DNA of 24,583 bases, taken from positions 1 through 24,583 of IMG/VR virus record IMGVR_UViG_3300025872_000294; one strand, written 5' to 3'. Made by a program: the position numbers and the translations under genes. Source of the stretch: a virus. A model generated the notes under the pieces. It had not been told where the DNA came from, did not search any database, and saw nothing but the letters and a program-made list of their open reading frames with translations. Shown piece by piece: positions 7,271 to 14,792 of the stretch (the first letter of the stretch is position 1; each line of letters starts with the position of its first letter).

Positions 7271-7828
7271 CTACCCGGTGAGCAGGTCTGCGCTGATCCG
7301 GCCCTCGTTGAAGGCTGCCGTGATCTGCTCGGCTGACATGCTCGCCAGTTCGGCGGGGGTGACGGGTTGGGGTCCGGTCGCCGCAGGCGTCGCGCCCTGC
7401 GAGGGGTCCGGTGCGGGCCGGCGGGTGCCGGGGGCCGTCGCGGCCTTGAGTTTTTCCGCCTTGGCGCGCAACTCGGCTTCGTCGGCGCCCACGAGGAACT
7501 CGTGAAGGTCGGCGGGCAGCTGCGTCTCGGCGGCGATGCGCAGCCGCAGGGCTTCGGCCTGGGCCGTCGCGGCCTGGGCTTTGGCTTCTTCGAGCTGCTT
7601 GGTCAGGCGCTCCTGTTCGGACAGTTGCGCGGCCTCGAACTCCTTGACCTTGGCCTCGTACTCGCTGGCGCGCTTCTCGGCCTCTCGGCGGGCCTTGCGC
7701 TCGGCGGACAGTGCCGCCTTGCCTGCGTCGCCGAGGGTCTCGGAGGTATCCGGTGCGGGATCAGCCGTAGCCGCTGCAGCGGGCTGCGCCGCTTCCTGCG
7801 CCGGTGTTTCGGTGGTGCTGTCGGACAT
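7271..7828 (-). CDS. Capsid scaffolding protein
   Basis: A 185-aa protein with the composition of a phage scaffold: a disordered Ala/Pro/Thr N-terminus, a long charged coiled coil at about residues 45-105 (KAALSAERKARREAEKRASE, then EQERLTKQLEEAKAQAA), a basic linker, and a small helical C-terminus (SMSAEQITAAFNEGRI) that would bind capsid subunits. The ATG at 7828 follows GGAGGGAACC; the longer frame to 7900 has no site. The position directly before the capsid gene supports the call. No protease motif is seen. Confidence 0.88.
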   Translation of the reverse strand: MSDSTTETPAQEAAQPAAAATADPAPDTSETLGDAGKAALSAERKARREAEKRASEYEAKVKEFEAAQLSEQERLTKQLEEAKAQAATAQAEALRLRIAAETQLPADLHEFLVGADEAELRAKAEKLKAATAPGTRRPAPDPSQGATPAATGPQPVTPAELASMSAEQITAAFNEGRISADLLTG

Positions 7829-7947
7829 GGGTGGTTCCCTCCATCGCGGTGGGGTTGGCCCGTCTGCCTCGCGCAGTCGGGAGTTTATGGGGCACGCCAA
7901 TGACGTGCGGAAATGGTGAAAAGTTACGAACTAAAAACTGCGGAGGG

Positions 7948-8082
7948 CTACTTGCCGCGCCTGCGCAGTTCAGCGTCCGCCAGCGTGTTGCCGGCGGAGG
8001 CTAGAAGGATCAAAGCCTCGTCTGGGGCTTTTGCGATGTCAGCAGCATCGGTCGGGTCATATACTTCGTCATAGAAGTTCAC
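7948..8082 (-). CDS. Small 44-aa protein overlapping the MuF-metallopeptidase gene
   Basis: A previously easy-to-miss gene. The GTG at 8082 overlaps the stop of the upstream MuF-metallopeptidase gene as GTGA, and the frame runs to TAG at 7948-7950. The product is short and acidic at first (MNFYDEVYDPTDAADIAKAP if GTG is read as Met), then helical, ending in a basic LRRRGK tail. No motif or membrane segment is recognised. Tight coupling to a gene with a protease-like domain suggests a helper, a substrate or an inhibitor, but this is inference. Base composition is less GC-rich than in the neighbouring virion genes. Confidence 0.6.
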   Translation of the reverse strand: MNFYDEVYDPTDAADIAKAPDEALILLASAGNTLADAELRRRGK

Positions 8083-9119
8083 GACAGCGTCCAGACTCTC
8101 AATGCTTTTTGTGTCGCCCAATAGCCTACCGCTGAGTCTGCATCCCAGCCAAACTCTTTGGCGTAGGCGGCGACCACGGGATTAGTCCTGTCGCCGTAAC
8201 ACCACTCTGCGAAGGCTTCCGCGTATGCTTCCACTTCCTTGGATTTGCCGTAAGTGCTGAGGTCGGGGGAATCGCGCCACGTCTTGTAGAGCCTCGCGCT
8301 GGCAGCGTTGTTCCCAGGCAAATCAACTGTGTGTCCAAACTCGTGCGCCAGTGTGTAGCGAGCACGTGCAACTTTGGCCGCAGATGGCATTGACCAGCCG
8401 GGCGTGCCTGGATCTATGCCCAGGTCGACCGTCTTCGGATTCATGAAGACGGTGTCGCTACCCCGGTAGGTGAATCCGCGTGCAGTCTTGCCCCTGAAGT
8501 GTTTGGAGTCCACGAACACCATGTACGGCCGCACGTTGCCGTCCGCGTCATAGCGTCGCCAGCGCGGCAGGCGCGGCAGCACGTCATCCATGACTTCTTG
8601 CATCACCTTGAGACGACGCAAATACTGGGCCGATACTTTGCCGGATTTCGACTTGGGAACGGCAATGATGTCAATGCCGTTGCTGCGCACTTCGTACTGC
8701 TCAACGAATAGCTGTGCTCGTTTCCACGCGACCGACTCTTTGTCCGCGGTTTGAGCCAAGAACGTTAGGGCGTCGTCGTCGGTCGGTACGTGCCACTCGC
8801 GGATCGCCTCGTCCACCTTCGGGATTCGCGGCAAGTCCGGCGGGTTCTTTACGCCGTACTGGCGCAGGTCGTACTGGTACGTGCGGCCCGTCCTGTTGCG
8901 CACCGTGATCGTCTGGTTGGCGTCGGCCGGGTCGATGTAAACGTCTTTGCGCTTGTCGAAGTCGGTCTCCAGGGCGGCATCACAGCGGCAGTGCCGATGG
9001 TAGGCGTTACCCTCGCCGGCGGTACGCGCCGAGCTGTACACCGCGCCGCGAGTAGCCAGCATCAAACAGAACGCACACGCCCCCGCCTCCGGTATGCGCC
9101 GCCACGCCTTGAAAGTCAC
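8079..9119 (-). CDS. MuF C-terminal module fused to an HExxH metallopeptidase-like domain
   Basis: A 346-aa two-part protein. Residues 1-50 hold the C-terminal end of a MuF-type head protein (CAFC at 15-18, TRGAVY, then HRHCRC at 41-46), the zinc-knuckle pattern usual in actinophage minor capsid proteins. After a linker, residues about 110-346 form a second domain with HEFGH at 259-263 and acidic residues (EVEAYAEAFAEW, 295-306) placed like the third zinc ligand of gluzincins. MuF proteins sit in the head next to the portal and can carry effector domains delivered with DNA. The GTG at 9119 overlaps the upstream gene as GTGA. The protease half is less GC-rich than the flanks, which suggests transfer. 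Confidence 0.8.
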   Translation of the reverse strand: MTFKAWRRIPEAGACAFCLMLATRGAVYSSARTAGEGNAYHRHCRCDAALETDFDKRKDVYIDPADANQTITVRNRTGRTYQYDLRQYGVKNPPDLPRIPKVDEAIREWHVPTDDDALTFLAQTADKESVAWKRAQLFVEQYEVRSNGIDIIAVPKSKSGKVSAQYLRRLKVMQEVMDDVLPRLPRWRRYDADGNVRPYMVFVDSKHFRGKTARGFTYRGSDTVFMNPKTVDLGIDPGTPGWSMPSAAKVARARYTLAHEFGHTVDLPGNNAASARLYKTWRDSPDLSTYGKSKEVEAYAEAFAEWCYGDRTNPVVAAYAKEFGWDADSAVGYWATQKALRVWTLS

Positions 9120-9583
9120 TGCGCCAACATCCGCTGCAGCAGCACGTTGCGCTGAATCTCATGCGCCTCGGTGCCGACGATGCTCAATAGATAGTTCAAC
9201 CCGGCCATGCGCGCCGTGTCCCGGTCCGCGCCGCCCTTGATGGCCGACAGCATCACGATCGGGGTGCGGTTCAACGCCCGGTGCGCATCCTCACCCCAGT
9301 ACACCTTCGACGGGCGCTGCGGATAGTCCTGCGTCCAGTCCGTGTCATACCGGAAACCAGCATCCGCGGCGGTGGCGAACATGTAGTCGTCGACCGCTTT
9401 CAACGCCTGCACCACCGTGGCGCGGTGAACCTCCTGCACGGCGATAGAACATTTGAGCCACGACGAGCGCACATCGTCCATGTCAAACGCCCGCCACATC
9501 GCCACCACCTGACGGTTTGCCCACTGCGTCAGCGTCAGGCAGTAGTCGGACAGCAGCTGCTCACGCGACCGAGTCGTTGACAT
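9116..9583 (-). CDS. MuF-like minor head protein, N-terminal half
   Basis: A 155-aa protein directly after the portal gene, whose end it overlaps by 23 bases. The sequence (REQLLSDYCLTLTQWANRQV, then MWRAFDMDDV) matches the N-terminal helical region of MuF-like head proteins, and its end (LLQRMLAQ) leads without a gap into the zinc-knuckle segment encoded in the next gene. In related phages both parts are usually one polypeptide. Here they are in frames related by minus 1 with a GTGA overlap, so the product is either split or joined by frameshifting. The family role is head assembly near the portal. Confidence 0.78.
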   Translation of the reverse strand: MSTTRSREQLLSDYCLTLTQWANRQVVAMWRAFDMDDVRSSWLKCSIAVQEVHRATVVQALKAVDDYMFATAADAGFRYDTDWTQDYPQRPSKVYWGEDAHRALNRTPIVMLSAIKGGADRDTARMAGLNYLLSIVGTEAHEIQRNVLLQRMLAQ

Positions 9584-10916
9584 TGGTCACCACGTCCAGT
9601 CCGAAGGCGGTGGCCTGGGCGCGGGCGGCGGCGTTCTGCTGCCGCTCGGCCTCGGCCTTCCAGCGCTTGACGTCCTCCTGTGTGGCGCCCGGCACCCGGT
9701 CCCACAGCGCCTGCGCCGGGATTTCCAGCGACTGCGCGAACTTGCCCAGCGCGTCGGCGGCGGCGCCCACCGTGGGGGTCGCCGGGTCGCGCCACACAGT
9801 CTCCAGCCGCATCGCGCCGGTAGGAAGTTCCCCGTCGGCGATCAGGAAGCACAAGCGCATGACCTCTTCCCATGCCTCGCCGAACGCGCGTTGGCGGCGC
9901 TCGGCGCGCTTGACCAGCCGGGTCTCCGCGCTGCGGATCGCATCGGCGCTGGCCGGGTTGGCATCCGACCACCCGAAGTAGTGCGGGGGCAGCCCGGCGA
10001 TCGACGCGACCAGACGCGCCAGGGCGTTGATCGTGTCATGGAAGTTGCGAAGATCGGCGGCGGCCAGCTGCTTGACGTCGGCTTCGTCGGGAGGTGCGGC
10101 CACGGCCCAAATGCGCCCGGCGATCTTCTCCCACTTGGACACCGGACGGCCATCACGGTCGGTGAAGTCGGCCTCGGACATGCCCATCGCAATGGTGCGG
10201 GGGATAGCGTTGAAGTCCGCGCCGATCATCATGTCGGTGGCGATCTTGCAGGCGGCGTCCGACAGCGGGATCACGTCGGCCAGTTCGGACACCCCGCCGT
10301 GGTCGAGAATGCGGCCACGGTTGACCAGCGGCACCACCGGCACGCGGCCCAGGTTGTGCTCGTCCCGGTCGTACTCCACGGGGTTGCCCTCGTCGCCGTC
10401 GCCGCGATACCAGACCGTCCGGTCAGGCAGGTACAGCGTCAGGTACTCGACGTCGTCGGCCTCCCAGGACTTGATCGCCGCGGTCACCCGGCGGGTGGCC
10501 GGATCGTGGGCGGTGATCACCTGACGCGGCGACTCGACGGTCACCAGCGGGCTGGCGTTGTCGTCAGGGTTAGTGCCGACGATCACGTAGGCCCGGCGGC
10601 AGGCCAGGGCTTCCACGTGGGCCTGCTGGCTGGCCAGGTCCAGGCCGTTGTCCTGCCACCAGCCCCACATCCGGTCATCGACGCGGTCGTTGAGCCGAAA
10701 GCCCTCGACGTCAAGGCGTTCTTCCAGGGAGTCGACCACCAGCCGGGGCCAGTTGATGACCAGCTGACGCACCCGGCCCTGCAGTTCACGCAGCAGCTCG
10801 GGGTGCATGTAGGACAGCGGCTGCTTGCCCTCGTAGTAGTGGTTCAGCCGCTTCAGGTCGTCTTCGGCCTTTTCCAGCTTCTCGTACAGTTTCGCAGCGA
10901 GGTCGACGTCCTCCAC
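9561..10916 (-). CDS. Portal protein
   Basis: A 451-aa SPP1 gp6-like portal subunit. It begins with a helical acidic segment then LNHYYEGKQPLSYM and RVRQLVINWPRLVVDSLEER, hallmarks of the family, followed by the clip/wing region and a C-terminal crown with GLPPHYFGWSDANPASADAI, also conserved. Twelve copies form the ring through which DNA enters and leaves the head, and onto which terminase docks. The GTG at 10916 follows GAAGGAGGCATCC, a strong site. Length is normal. It sits between large terminase and MuF, the standard order. Confidence 0.93.
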   Translation of the reverse strand: MEDVDLAAKLYEKLEKAEDDLKRLNHYYEGKQPLSYMHPELLRELQGRVRQLVINWPRLVVDSLEERLDVEGFRLNDRVDDRMWGWWQDNGLDLASQQAHVEALACRRAYVIVGTNPDDNASPLVTVESPRQVITAHDPATRRVTAAIKSWEADDVEYLTLYLPDRTVWYRGDGDEGNPVEYDRDEHNLGRVPVVPLVNRGRILDHGGVSELADVIPLSDAACKIATDMMIGADFNAIPRTIAMGMSEADFTDRDGRPVSKWEKIAGRIWAVAAPPDEADVKQLAAADLRNFHDTINALARLVASIAGLPPHYFGWSDANPASADAIRSAETRLVKRAERRQRAFGEAWEEVMRLCFLIADGELPTGAMRLETVWRDPATPTVGAAADALGKFAQSLEIPAQALWDRVPGATQEDVKRWKAEAERQQNAAARAQATAFGLDVVTNVNDSVA

Positions 10917-10936
10917 GGATGCCTCCTTCGCGTGGG

Positions 10937-12526
10937 TCAGATCACCAGGACACGCCTGGTCGGTGCCTTGGTCAAGCCGGCGGCACGGGCATCACAGGCC
11001 GCCTCATGGGCCAGCGCGTCGGCCATCACGGCGTCGATCTTCTGGTGGTCGTTGGGTTTGCCGATCACGATCCCGCCCGAGCGGCGCACCCGGCGTGCGT
11101 TGCGCAGGTGTGCTGCGGTCATAGGGTCGTTGTCGTGGGTCAGTCCGGCGGTGGCGATGTCGGTGCGCAACCGCTCCAGCGCCGCAGCCATCTGCCGGGT
11201 GCGGTACGTCGCCCACTGGATGACGATCTTGTCGCCGAAACGCGCCGCCCAGGCGTCGATCTCGGACTGCCACAATTCGGGGTCGGCGTAGAACCGGACC
11301 ACCCGGAAACGGTCGAACAACTCTTCGACGGCGGCGTTGACCTCGTGGCGGGGGATCTCCCCCGCGAAGTCCGCCGGGTTCCAGACCGTCGGGGCGCCGT
11401 CGGCGAATTGCGGGGTGAATCCGTACAGCCGGTCACCGTCGATCAGCCGGGCACGAATCGCGGTGTAGTCGTCGTACATCGAACCGTCGAAGCCCAGCGC
11501 GATGGTGGCACCGTCGGGCACGTCCTCGGGTTCGGCAATCGCATCCCAGGCTTCGGCGTCGAAGTAGGCGTCCGAGGTGGCGACCACGCGGTTGCCGTAG
11601 AACCGTTCGGCCTGCGCCAGGTCGCCCTTCAGCGCCAGTTCTTCGACCTCGGCCTCGATGCGGTCAAGGTCGACCCAGCCGCCGGCGTCGGCGTTGGAGT
11701 CGCCGTAGACGAACTTCAGCACCTTGGCCCGGTCGCGCTTGTTGCGGAACGATCCAGCAGGTGGGGTGGGGTAGTCGATGAACACGTCGGGGGCGTTGGC
11801 GTCCACAGTGCGCTGGGCGTCGGAGTTTTCCGCCGGATCCCAGGCGTTGGTGGTGGCCACGCTGCGACCGCCCATGCCCGCCAGGTTGCGGCGCTGGGTG
11901 TCGGCCAGTTGCCAGCCGCCGTTGGACTTGAGCCACGAATGCGGCTCGTCATGCACGGCGAAGGTGATGCGCTGACCCAGCCGCGAACGGCCCTCTGCGG
12001 TGACTGGCTCGATGAATCCGCCGCCGGGCAGGTTGATCCGGGTCAGCCCGGTGTCGGTGATCACGTTGGCCAGCGGCCCCTCGGTGATCATCGGCAGCAG
12101 CGCCCGGTAGACGTTGGCGGTCTGGTCCTCGCTGGTGGCGGCGATCTGGATCCACGGCGTCGGCCACGGCATCCCCACCGGCTCGCCGGCAGCATCCCAG
12201 CCGTCGAACAGCACCGGCCCGATGGCTTCGGCGCAGATCAGCGCCGCGGTCAGCGGCCCTTTGCCCCACTTCTGCGGGCGCACCAGCATCGACCGGCGGT
12301 AGGTGAACGCCTTCGACGGACGCTTGCGGTCGGCTCGGGCGTCGGGGTGCAGGCGGTAGTGCTGCAGGACGAAGCGGTACTGCTCGTCGGACAGGACGAA
12401 CGGGGCGCCCATGTCCGCACCGTCGGGCACCACGCAGTGGGCCTCGATCCAGTCGATGACCGCGTAACCGAGGGTGGGGAACTCGCCGGGCTCGGAAGGT
12501 CCGCGCCAGCCGTCAGGCCGGGACAT
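10937..12526 (-). CDS. terL: Terminase large subunit
   Basis: A 529-aa packaging motor and nuclease. The ATPase domain has a variant Walker A in LVRPQKWGKGPL (about residues 81-92; Trp in place of the usual small residue) and a Walker B in TFAVHDEPHSW (Asp193-Glu194). The nuclease domain begins near LGFDGSMYDDYTA with Asp347 as a likely metal ligand. The length is standard for actinophage enzymes. The ATG at 12526 overlaps the small subunit stop by 14 bases, and the portal gene follows within 20 bp. It cuts concatemeric DNA and drives it through the portal. Confidence 0.95.
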   Translation of the reverse strand: MSRPDGWRGPSEPGEFPTLGYAVIDWIEAHCVVPDGADMGAPFVLSDEQYRFVLQHYRLHPDARADRKRPSKAFTYRRSMLVRPQKWGKGPLTAALICAEAIGPVLFDGWDAAGEPVGMPWPTPWIQIAATSEDQTANVYRALLPMITEGPLANVITDTGLTRINLPGGGFIEPVTAEGRSRLGQRITFAVHDEPHSWLKSNGGWQLADTQRRNLAGMGGRSVATTNAWDPAENSDAQRTVDANAPDVFIDYPTPPAGSFRNKRDRAKVLKFVYGDSNADAGGWVDLDRIEAEVEELALKGDLAQAERFYGNRVVATSDAYFDAEAWDAIAEPEDVPDGATIALGFDGSMYDDYTAIRARLIDGDRLYGFTPQFADGAPTVWNPADFAGEIPRHEVNAAVEELFDRFRVVRFYADPELWQSEIDAWAARFGDKIVIQWATYRTRQMAAALERLRTDIATAGLTHDNDPMTAAHLRNARRVRRSGGIVIGKPNDHQKIDAVMADALAHEAACDARAAGLTKAPTRRVLVI

Positions 12527-12929
12527 CGACGGCCTTCAACCGTCGCGGGGCGGTGGGCTTCGGGTCACCGGATCCGGCGCTGTCGTCGCGCTGCAGCTCC
12601 AGACGCACCCGCCGGCGATCACCTTCGGTGGCCAACAGCCGGGCCAGACCGGCATCGACCGGCGCCCAGGCGCTACCCGAGGTCGATTTCTCGAACAGCA
12701 ATTGCGACATGCGCGCGCAGGTCACCTTGGCGAAGGCCCAGTCCGACTGCGCGTACAACGCACGCTGACCGGAGACCTTCAGCGAGTTGAACATCTCCTT
12801 GGCCAATGGGTGCCAGTCGCGCGGCGTCGCCGGGATGGTGACGCTGTCCGCCGGCAGAACATCGGCCTTCGGGGTGTTGCGGTTGCGACGCTGGTCGTCG
12901 CGCTTGGGGACAGGCCCACGAGTGCCCAT
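12513..12929 (-). CDS. terS: Terminase small subunit
   Basis: A 138-aa protein beginning MGTRGPVPKRDDQRRN, the typical opening of actinophage P27-type small terminases, followed by a helical DNA-binding and oligomerisation region (HPLAKEMFNSLKVSGQRALY, then FAKVTCARMSQLL) and a basic Pro-rich tail. It recognises the packaging site and recruits the large subunit. The ATG at 12929 is chosen because GGAGG lies 7 bases upstream; the frame is open further but reads through a repeat-rich leader. That leader (12930-13067) holds paired 13-bp repeats that could be its binding sites. Confidence 0.88.
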   Translation of the reverse strand: MGTRGPVPKRDDQRRNRNTPKADVLPADSVTIPATPRDWHPLAKEMFNSLKVSGQRALYAQSDWAFAKVTCARMSQLLFEKSTSGSAWAPVDAGLARLLATEGDRRRVRLELQRDDSAGSGDPKPTAPRRLKAVDVPA

Positions 12930-12944
12930 TGTCGAACCTCCATG

Positions 12945-12978
12945 CCGCATCGCGCGGACTGTTGACCGCATCGCGCGG
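12945..12978. repeat. Two 13-bp direct repeats upstream of small terminase
   Basis: CCGCATCGCGCGG occurs at 12945-12957 and again, identical, at 12966-12978. The start-to-start spacing is 21 bp, two turns of the helix, so a bound protein would meet both copies on the same face. They lie 16 bp before the small terminase start, between it and the HNH gene. Small terminase binding sites or an operator are the likeliest roles. Confidence 0.7.
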
Positions 12979-13038
12979 CCTCGATCAAAGGTTGAAACTT
13001 GTACAGAATCGGAGACGCTTCCCTCGTCGCCCCTCCGT

Positions 13039-13068
13039 GGTGCCGGGGGGTAGGGGCATCCCCCCACC
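13039..13068. other. G6/C6 inverted repeat, candidate cos core or terminator
   Basis: Six G (13045-13050) and six C (13060-13065) pair around a 9-base loop, with outer GGT/ACC pairing interrupted by a bulge. It sits at the HNH gene stop, in the HNH to small-terminase gap where many HNH-encoding cos phages carry the cohesive-end site. It could also be a terminator for the early transcript, though no U-run follows. The call as cos is inference from place and composition. Confidence 0.5.
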
Positions 13069-13439
13069 TAGCGGACTGCCCACCCACCGGGCTGCAGGCG
13101 TGCGGTCTGCTTGGAATGGCAGGAGTGGCACAGCCCGCGTCCGTTGGCCGGGTCGTTGGGGTCGTCGCCGGCGTCGAGCAGTTCACGCAGGCTGCGCGGG
13201 TAGTGGTCGGCGTCTGTGGCCAGCGCAACCTCGCACAGTACGCAGACCGGGTCGCGGGTCAGGACCAGACGGCGGAAGCGGGCGTGACCGCGGCTTTTAT
13301 AGTGGCGGTTGGTCACCGGATCGCGGCGGGATCGGTAGTCGGCGGCCTTGGCCTGCTCACAGGAGGGGCAGCGGATGGATCCAGCGTCGACCACTTCGGC
13401 GCAGCCAGGTGTGGCGCAGGGTCTCTTAGCCCTCGGCAT
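13068..13439 (-). CDS. HNH endonuclease associated with packaging
   Basis: A 123-aa protein with an N-terminal zinc ribbon (C8, C13, and CPSC further on) and an HNH core: CVLC, then ADHYPRS with the first His, then NGRGLCHSCHSKQT with the Asn and final His. In many HK97-like phages an HNH protein encoded beside terminase is needed with it to cut DNA at the packaging site; the gene order here fits that. The ATG at 13439 overlaps a 54-aa upstream gene by 14 bases. A free-standing homing endonuclease is less likely because the gene is part of the operon. Confidence 0.9.
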   Translation of the reverse strand: MPRAKRPCATPGCAEVVDAGSIRCPSCEQAKAADYRSRRDPVTNRHYKSRGHARFRRLVLTRDPVCVLCEVALATDADHYPRSLRELLDAGDDPNDPANGRGLCHSCHSKQTARLQPGGWAVR

Positions 13440-13590
13440 CGCTGTCCTGCTCGGCCAGCTGCGCGGCCATCACCGCAGCGTTGACCGCGCGGCGCGCCAT
13501 GTCGGTGGCGACCTCGGGATGCCAGCCTGCGTCGCCGTCCCATTCGAGCGTGGCGATGGCCTCGCCTACGCAGACGGACACGGAGATCAC
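13426..13590 (-). CDS. Small 54-aa acidic protein upstream of HNH gene
   Basis: A short gene with a GTG start at 13590 behind a good GGAGG site (spacing 5) and a TAA stop at 13426-13428, inside the start of the HNH gene. The product has a possible beta start (MISVSVCVGEAIATLEWDGD), then WHPEVATDMARRAVNAAVMA and an acidic Gln/Glu/Asp end. It is unlike the Arg-rich translation of the competing longer frame on the same strand, and its third positions are GC-rich as in real genes here. Function is not recognised; similar small acidic genes are common just before HNH/terminase in actinophages. Confidence 0.65.
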   Translation of the reverse strand: MISVSVCVGEAIATLEWDGDAGWHPEVATDMARRAVNAAVMAAQLAEQDSDAEG

Positions 13591-13644
13591 GATGGCCTCC
13601 AGAGACGACGAAACCGGCCGGGCTGTAGCGACAACTCGACCGAT

Positions 13645-14406
13645 CTAACACACATGGTGTTTCACCTGGTCGCGCTTGTCAAGCACAACGCGCCGAACGT
13701 CGCTGATGTACACCTTGCCGTCGATCGCCTCGACCTTCCCGCGCCTGATCCACGTGTTGAGCGTGCTCCTCGGCACCCCGAACGCGGCGGCGACCTGCCC
13801 GACCGTGGCGAACCCGTCGACCATGTGCTCAGCATGGCGGCAACGCTCGCAGACGATCGACAGCGTGCCGGGCCTCCAGAACATGCGCCCACGGCACGGC
13901 TGAGCCTCGTCGCGGGGGTCGGGTTGGTCGCAGCGCTTCACCTCACGCGGCCGGTCGTCCTGCTCGGCGGTGTTCCAGCGGTCGTCGGGGAACGCCGCGC
14001 GGCAGTCCTGCGCGGCCTCACGCAGTTCGGGGGCGATGACGGCGACCTCGGCGTGGCAGGCGATGTGCTCGGCGCGCACGGCCAAGGCGTCCACCGCACG
14101 GCGCAGGTCCACGTCGTCGCTTTGCAGCAGCACCTCGGCCCAGCCCTGCACGGCGGCGATGGTGGCCGGCGACAGGATGACGGCCAGGCGCATCGGTGGG
14201 CGTGATCCGGGGATTCCGGACCCTCCGCCATCGCCTCCGCGGGGGGCGAGCATCGCCTCGCGCAGGTCGGGGTCGGCCAGGGATGTCACAGCGCGGGCGA
14301 TGTCGGCGATGTCGGCTTCGAGCCCACGGAAGTGCAGGCCGCACAGGTAGCCGACGCGGGCGGGCTGCGGGTTGAGTTCGCAGTCGGGGTGCTGGCAGTT
14401 GGTCAC
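13645..14406 (-). CDS. Zinc-binding protein with C-terminal HTH (MerR/excisionase-like)
   Basis: A 253-aa protein. Residues 1-28 form a zinc-knuckle-like start (CQHPDCELNPQPARVGYLCG with a following His). A middle helical part is followed by a second Cys cluster (CRGRM, then VCERCRH) and a C-terminal helix-turn-helix (FATVGQVAAAFGVPRSTLNT, then a wing with KVEAIDGKVYISDV), as in MerR/excisionase-type DNA binders. The GTG at 14406 overlaps the upstream stop as GTGA, ruling out the longer frame. It may control late genes or act in replication, as it lies at the boundary of early and packaging genes. Confidence 0.7.
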   Translation of the reverse strand: MTNCQHPDCELNPQPARVGYLCGLHFRGLEADIADIARAVTSLADPDLREAMLAPRGGDGGGSGIPGSRPPMRLAVILSPATIAAVQGWAEVLLQSDDVDLRRAVDALAVRAEHIACHAEVAVIAPELREAAQDCRAAFPDDRWNTAEQDDRPREVKRCDQPDPRDEAQPCRGRMFWRPGTLSIVCERCRHAEHMVDGFATVGQVAAAFGVPRSTLNTWIRRGKVEAIDGKVYISDVRRVVLDKRDQVKHHVC

Positions 14407-14792
14407 TTGGTCTCCAGTGCGTCCAGGGCTTGCTCCACCTGTTGGGCAGCCACGGCGGCCAGCCGTGGCCATACCATCCCGTCTGCCGGGTCGTCGCTAC
14501 TTGCCTGTGCCCGCCAGCGGGTTACGAGGTCGCGTACGGCCTGGATTTTCTCCCGCAGTCGCTCGTTCTCGGCCTCCAGCTCCACGACCCGCATCGACAC
14601 GCGGGTGAGCGCGACAAGGGTGCACTTGTGGCAGTCCGGCTCAGGGTCGGGGTGGATCTCGGGGTGGTCTTCGACCGAGGCGCAGCACTGCTCGCAGTCT
14701 CCGCAGTGGGTGTCTGTGAACGCGCAGGCGTCGCAGACCTCGGACGGTTCGGGCTGGTCGCCGTAGTGGGCGTCGAGTCCTGGGATGTTCAT
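14403..14792 (-). CDS. Cys-rich zinc-binding protein with coiled coil
   Basis: A 129-aa protein with three Cys pairs in its first half (CDAC, then CGDCEQCC, then CHKC) that could bind one or two zinc ions, and a leucine-patterned coiled coil (MRVVELEAENERLREKIQAV) in the second half, probably giving a dimer. The ATG at 14792 overlaps the upstream stop as ATGA, and the stop overlaps the next gene as GTGA. No enzyme signature is present. A DNA- or protein-binding role in early phage functions is the best guess; the family is unknown to me. Confidence 0.65.
   Translation of the reverse strand: MNIPGLDAHYGDQPEPSEVCDACAFTDTHCGDCEQCCASVEDHPEIHPDPEPDCHKCTLVALTRVSMRVVELEAENERLREKIQAVRDLVTRWRAQASSDDPADGMVWPRLAAVAAQQVEQALDALETK

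Noticed and set aside
9891-11291. A 466-aa plus-strand frame opposite portal and terminase
   Set aside because: Shadow of GC-rich third positions; crosses two well-supported minus-strand genes.
10919-12790. A 623-aa open frame on the plus strand opposite the large terminase
   Set aside because: It is antisense to clear terminase genes, is rich in Gly/Val/His of the kind produced by GC-biased codons read backwards, and has no recognisable domain.
13313-13651. A 112-aa minus-strand frame before HNH
   Set aside because: Arg/His-rich translation; the 54-aa frame in the same place has a good ribosome site and normal composition.
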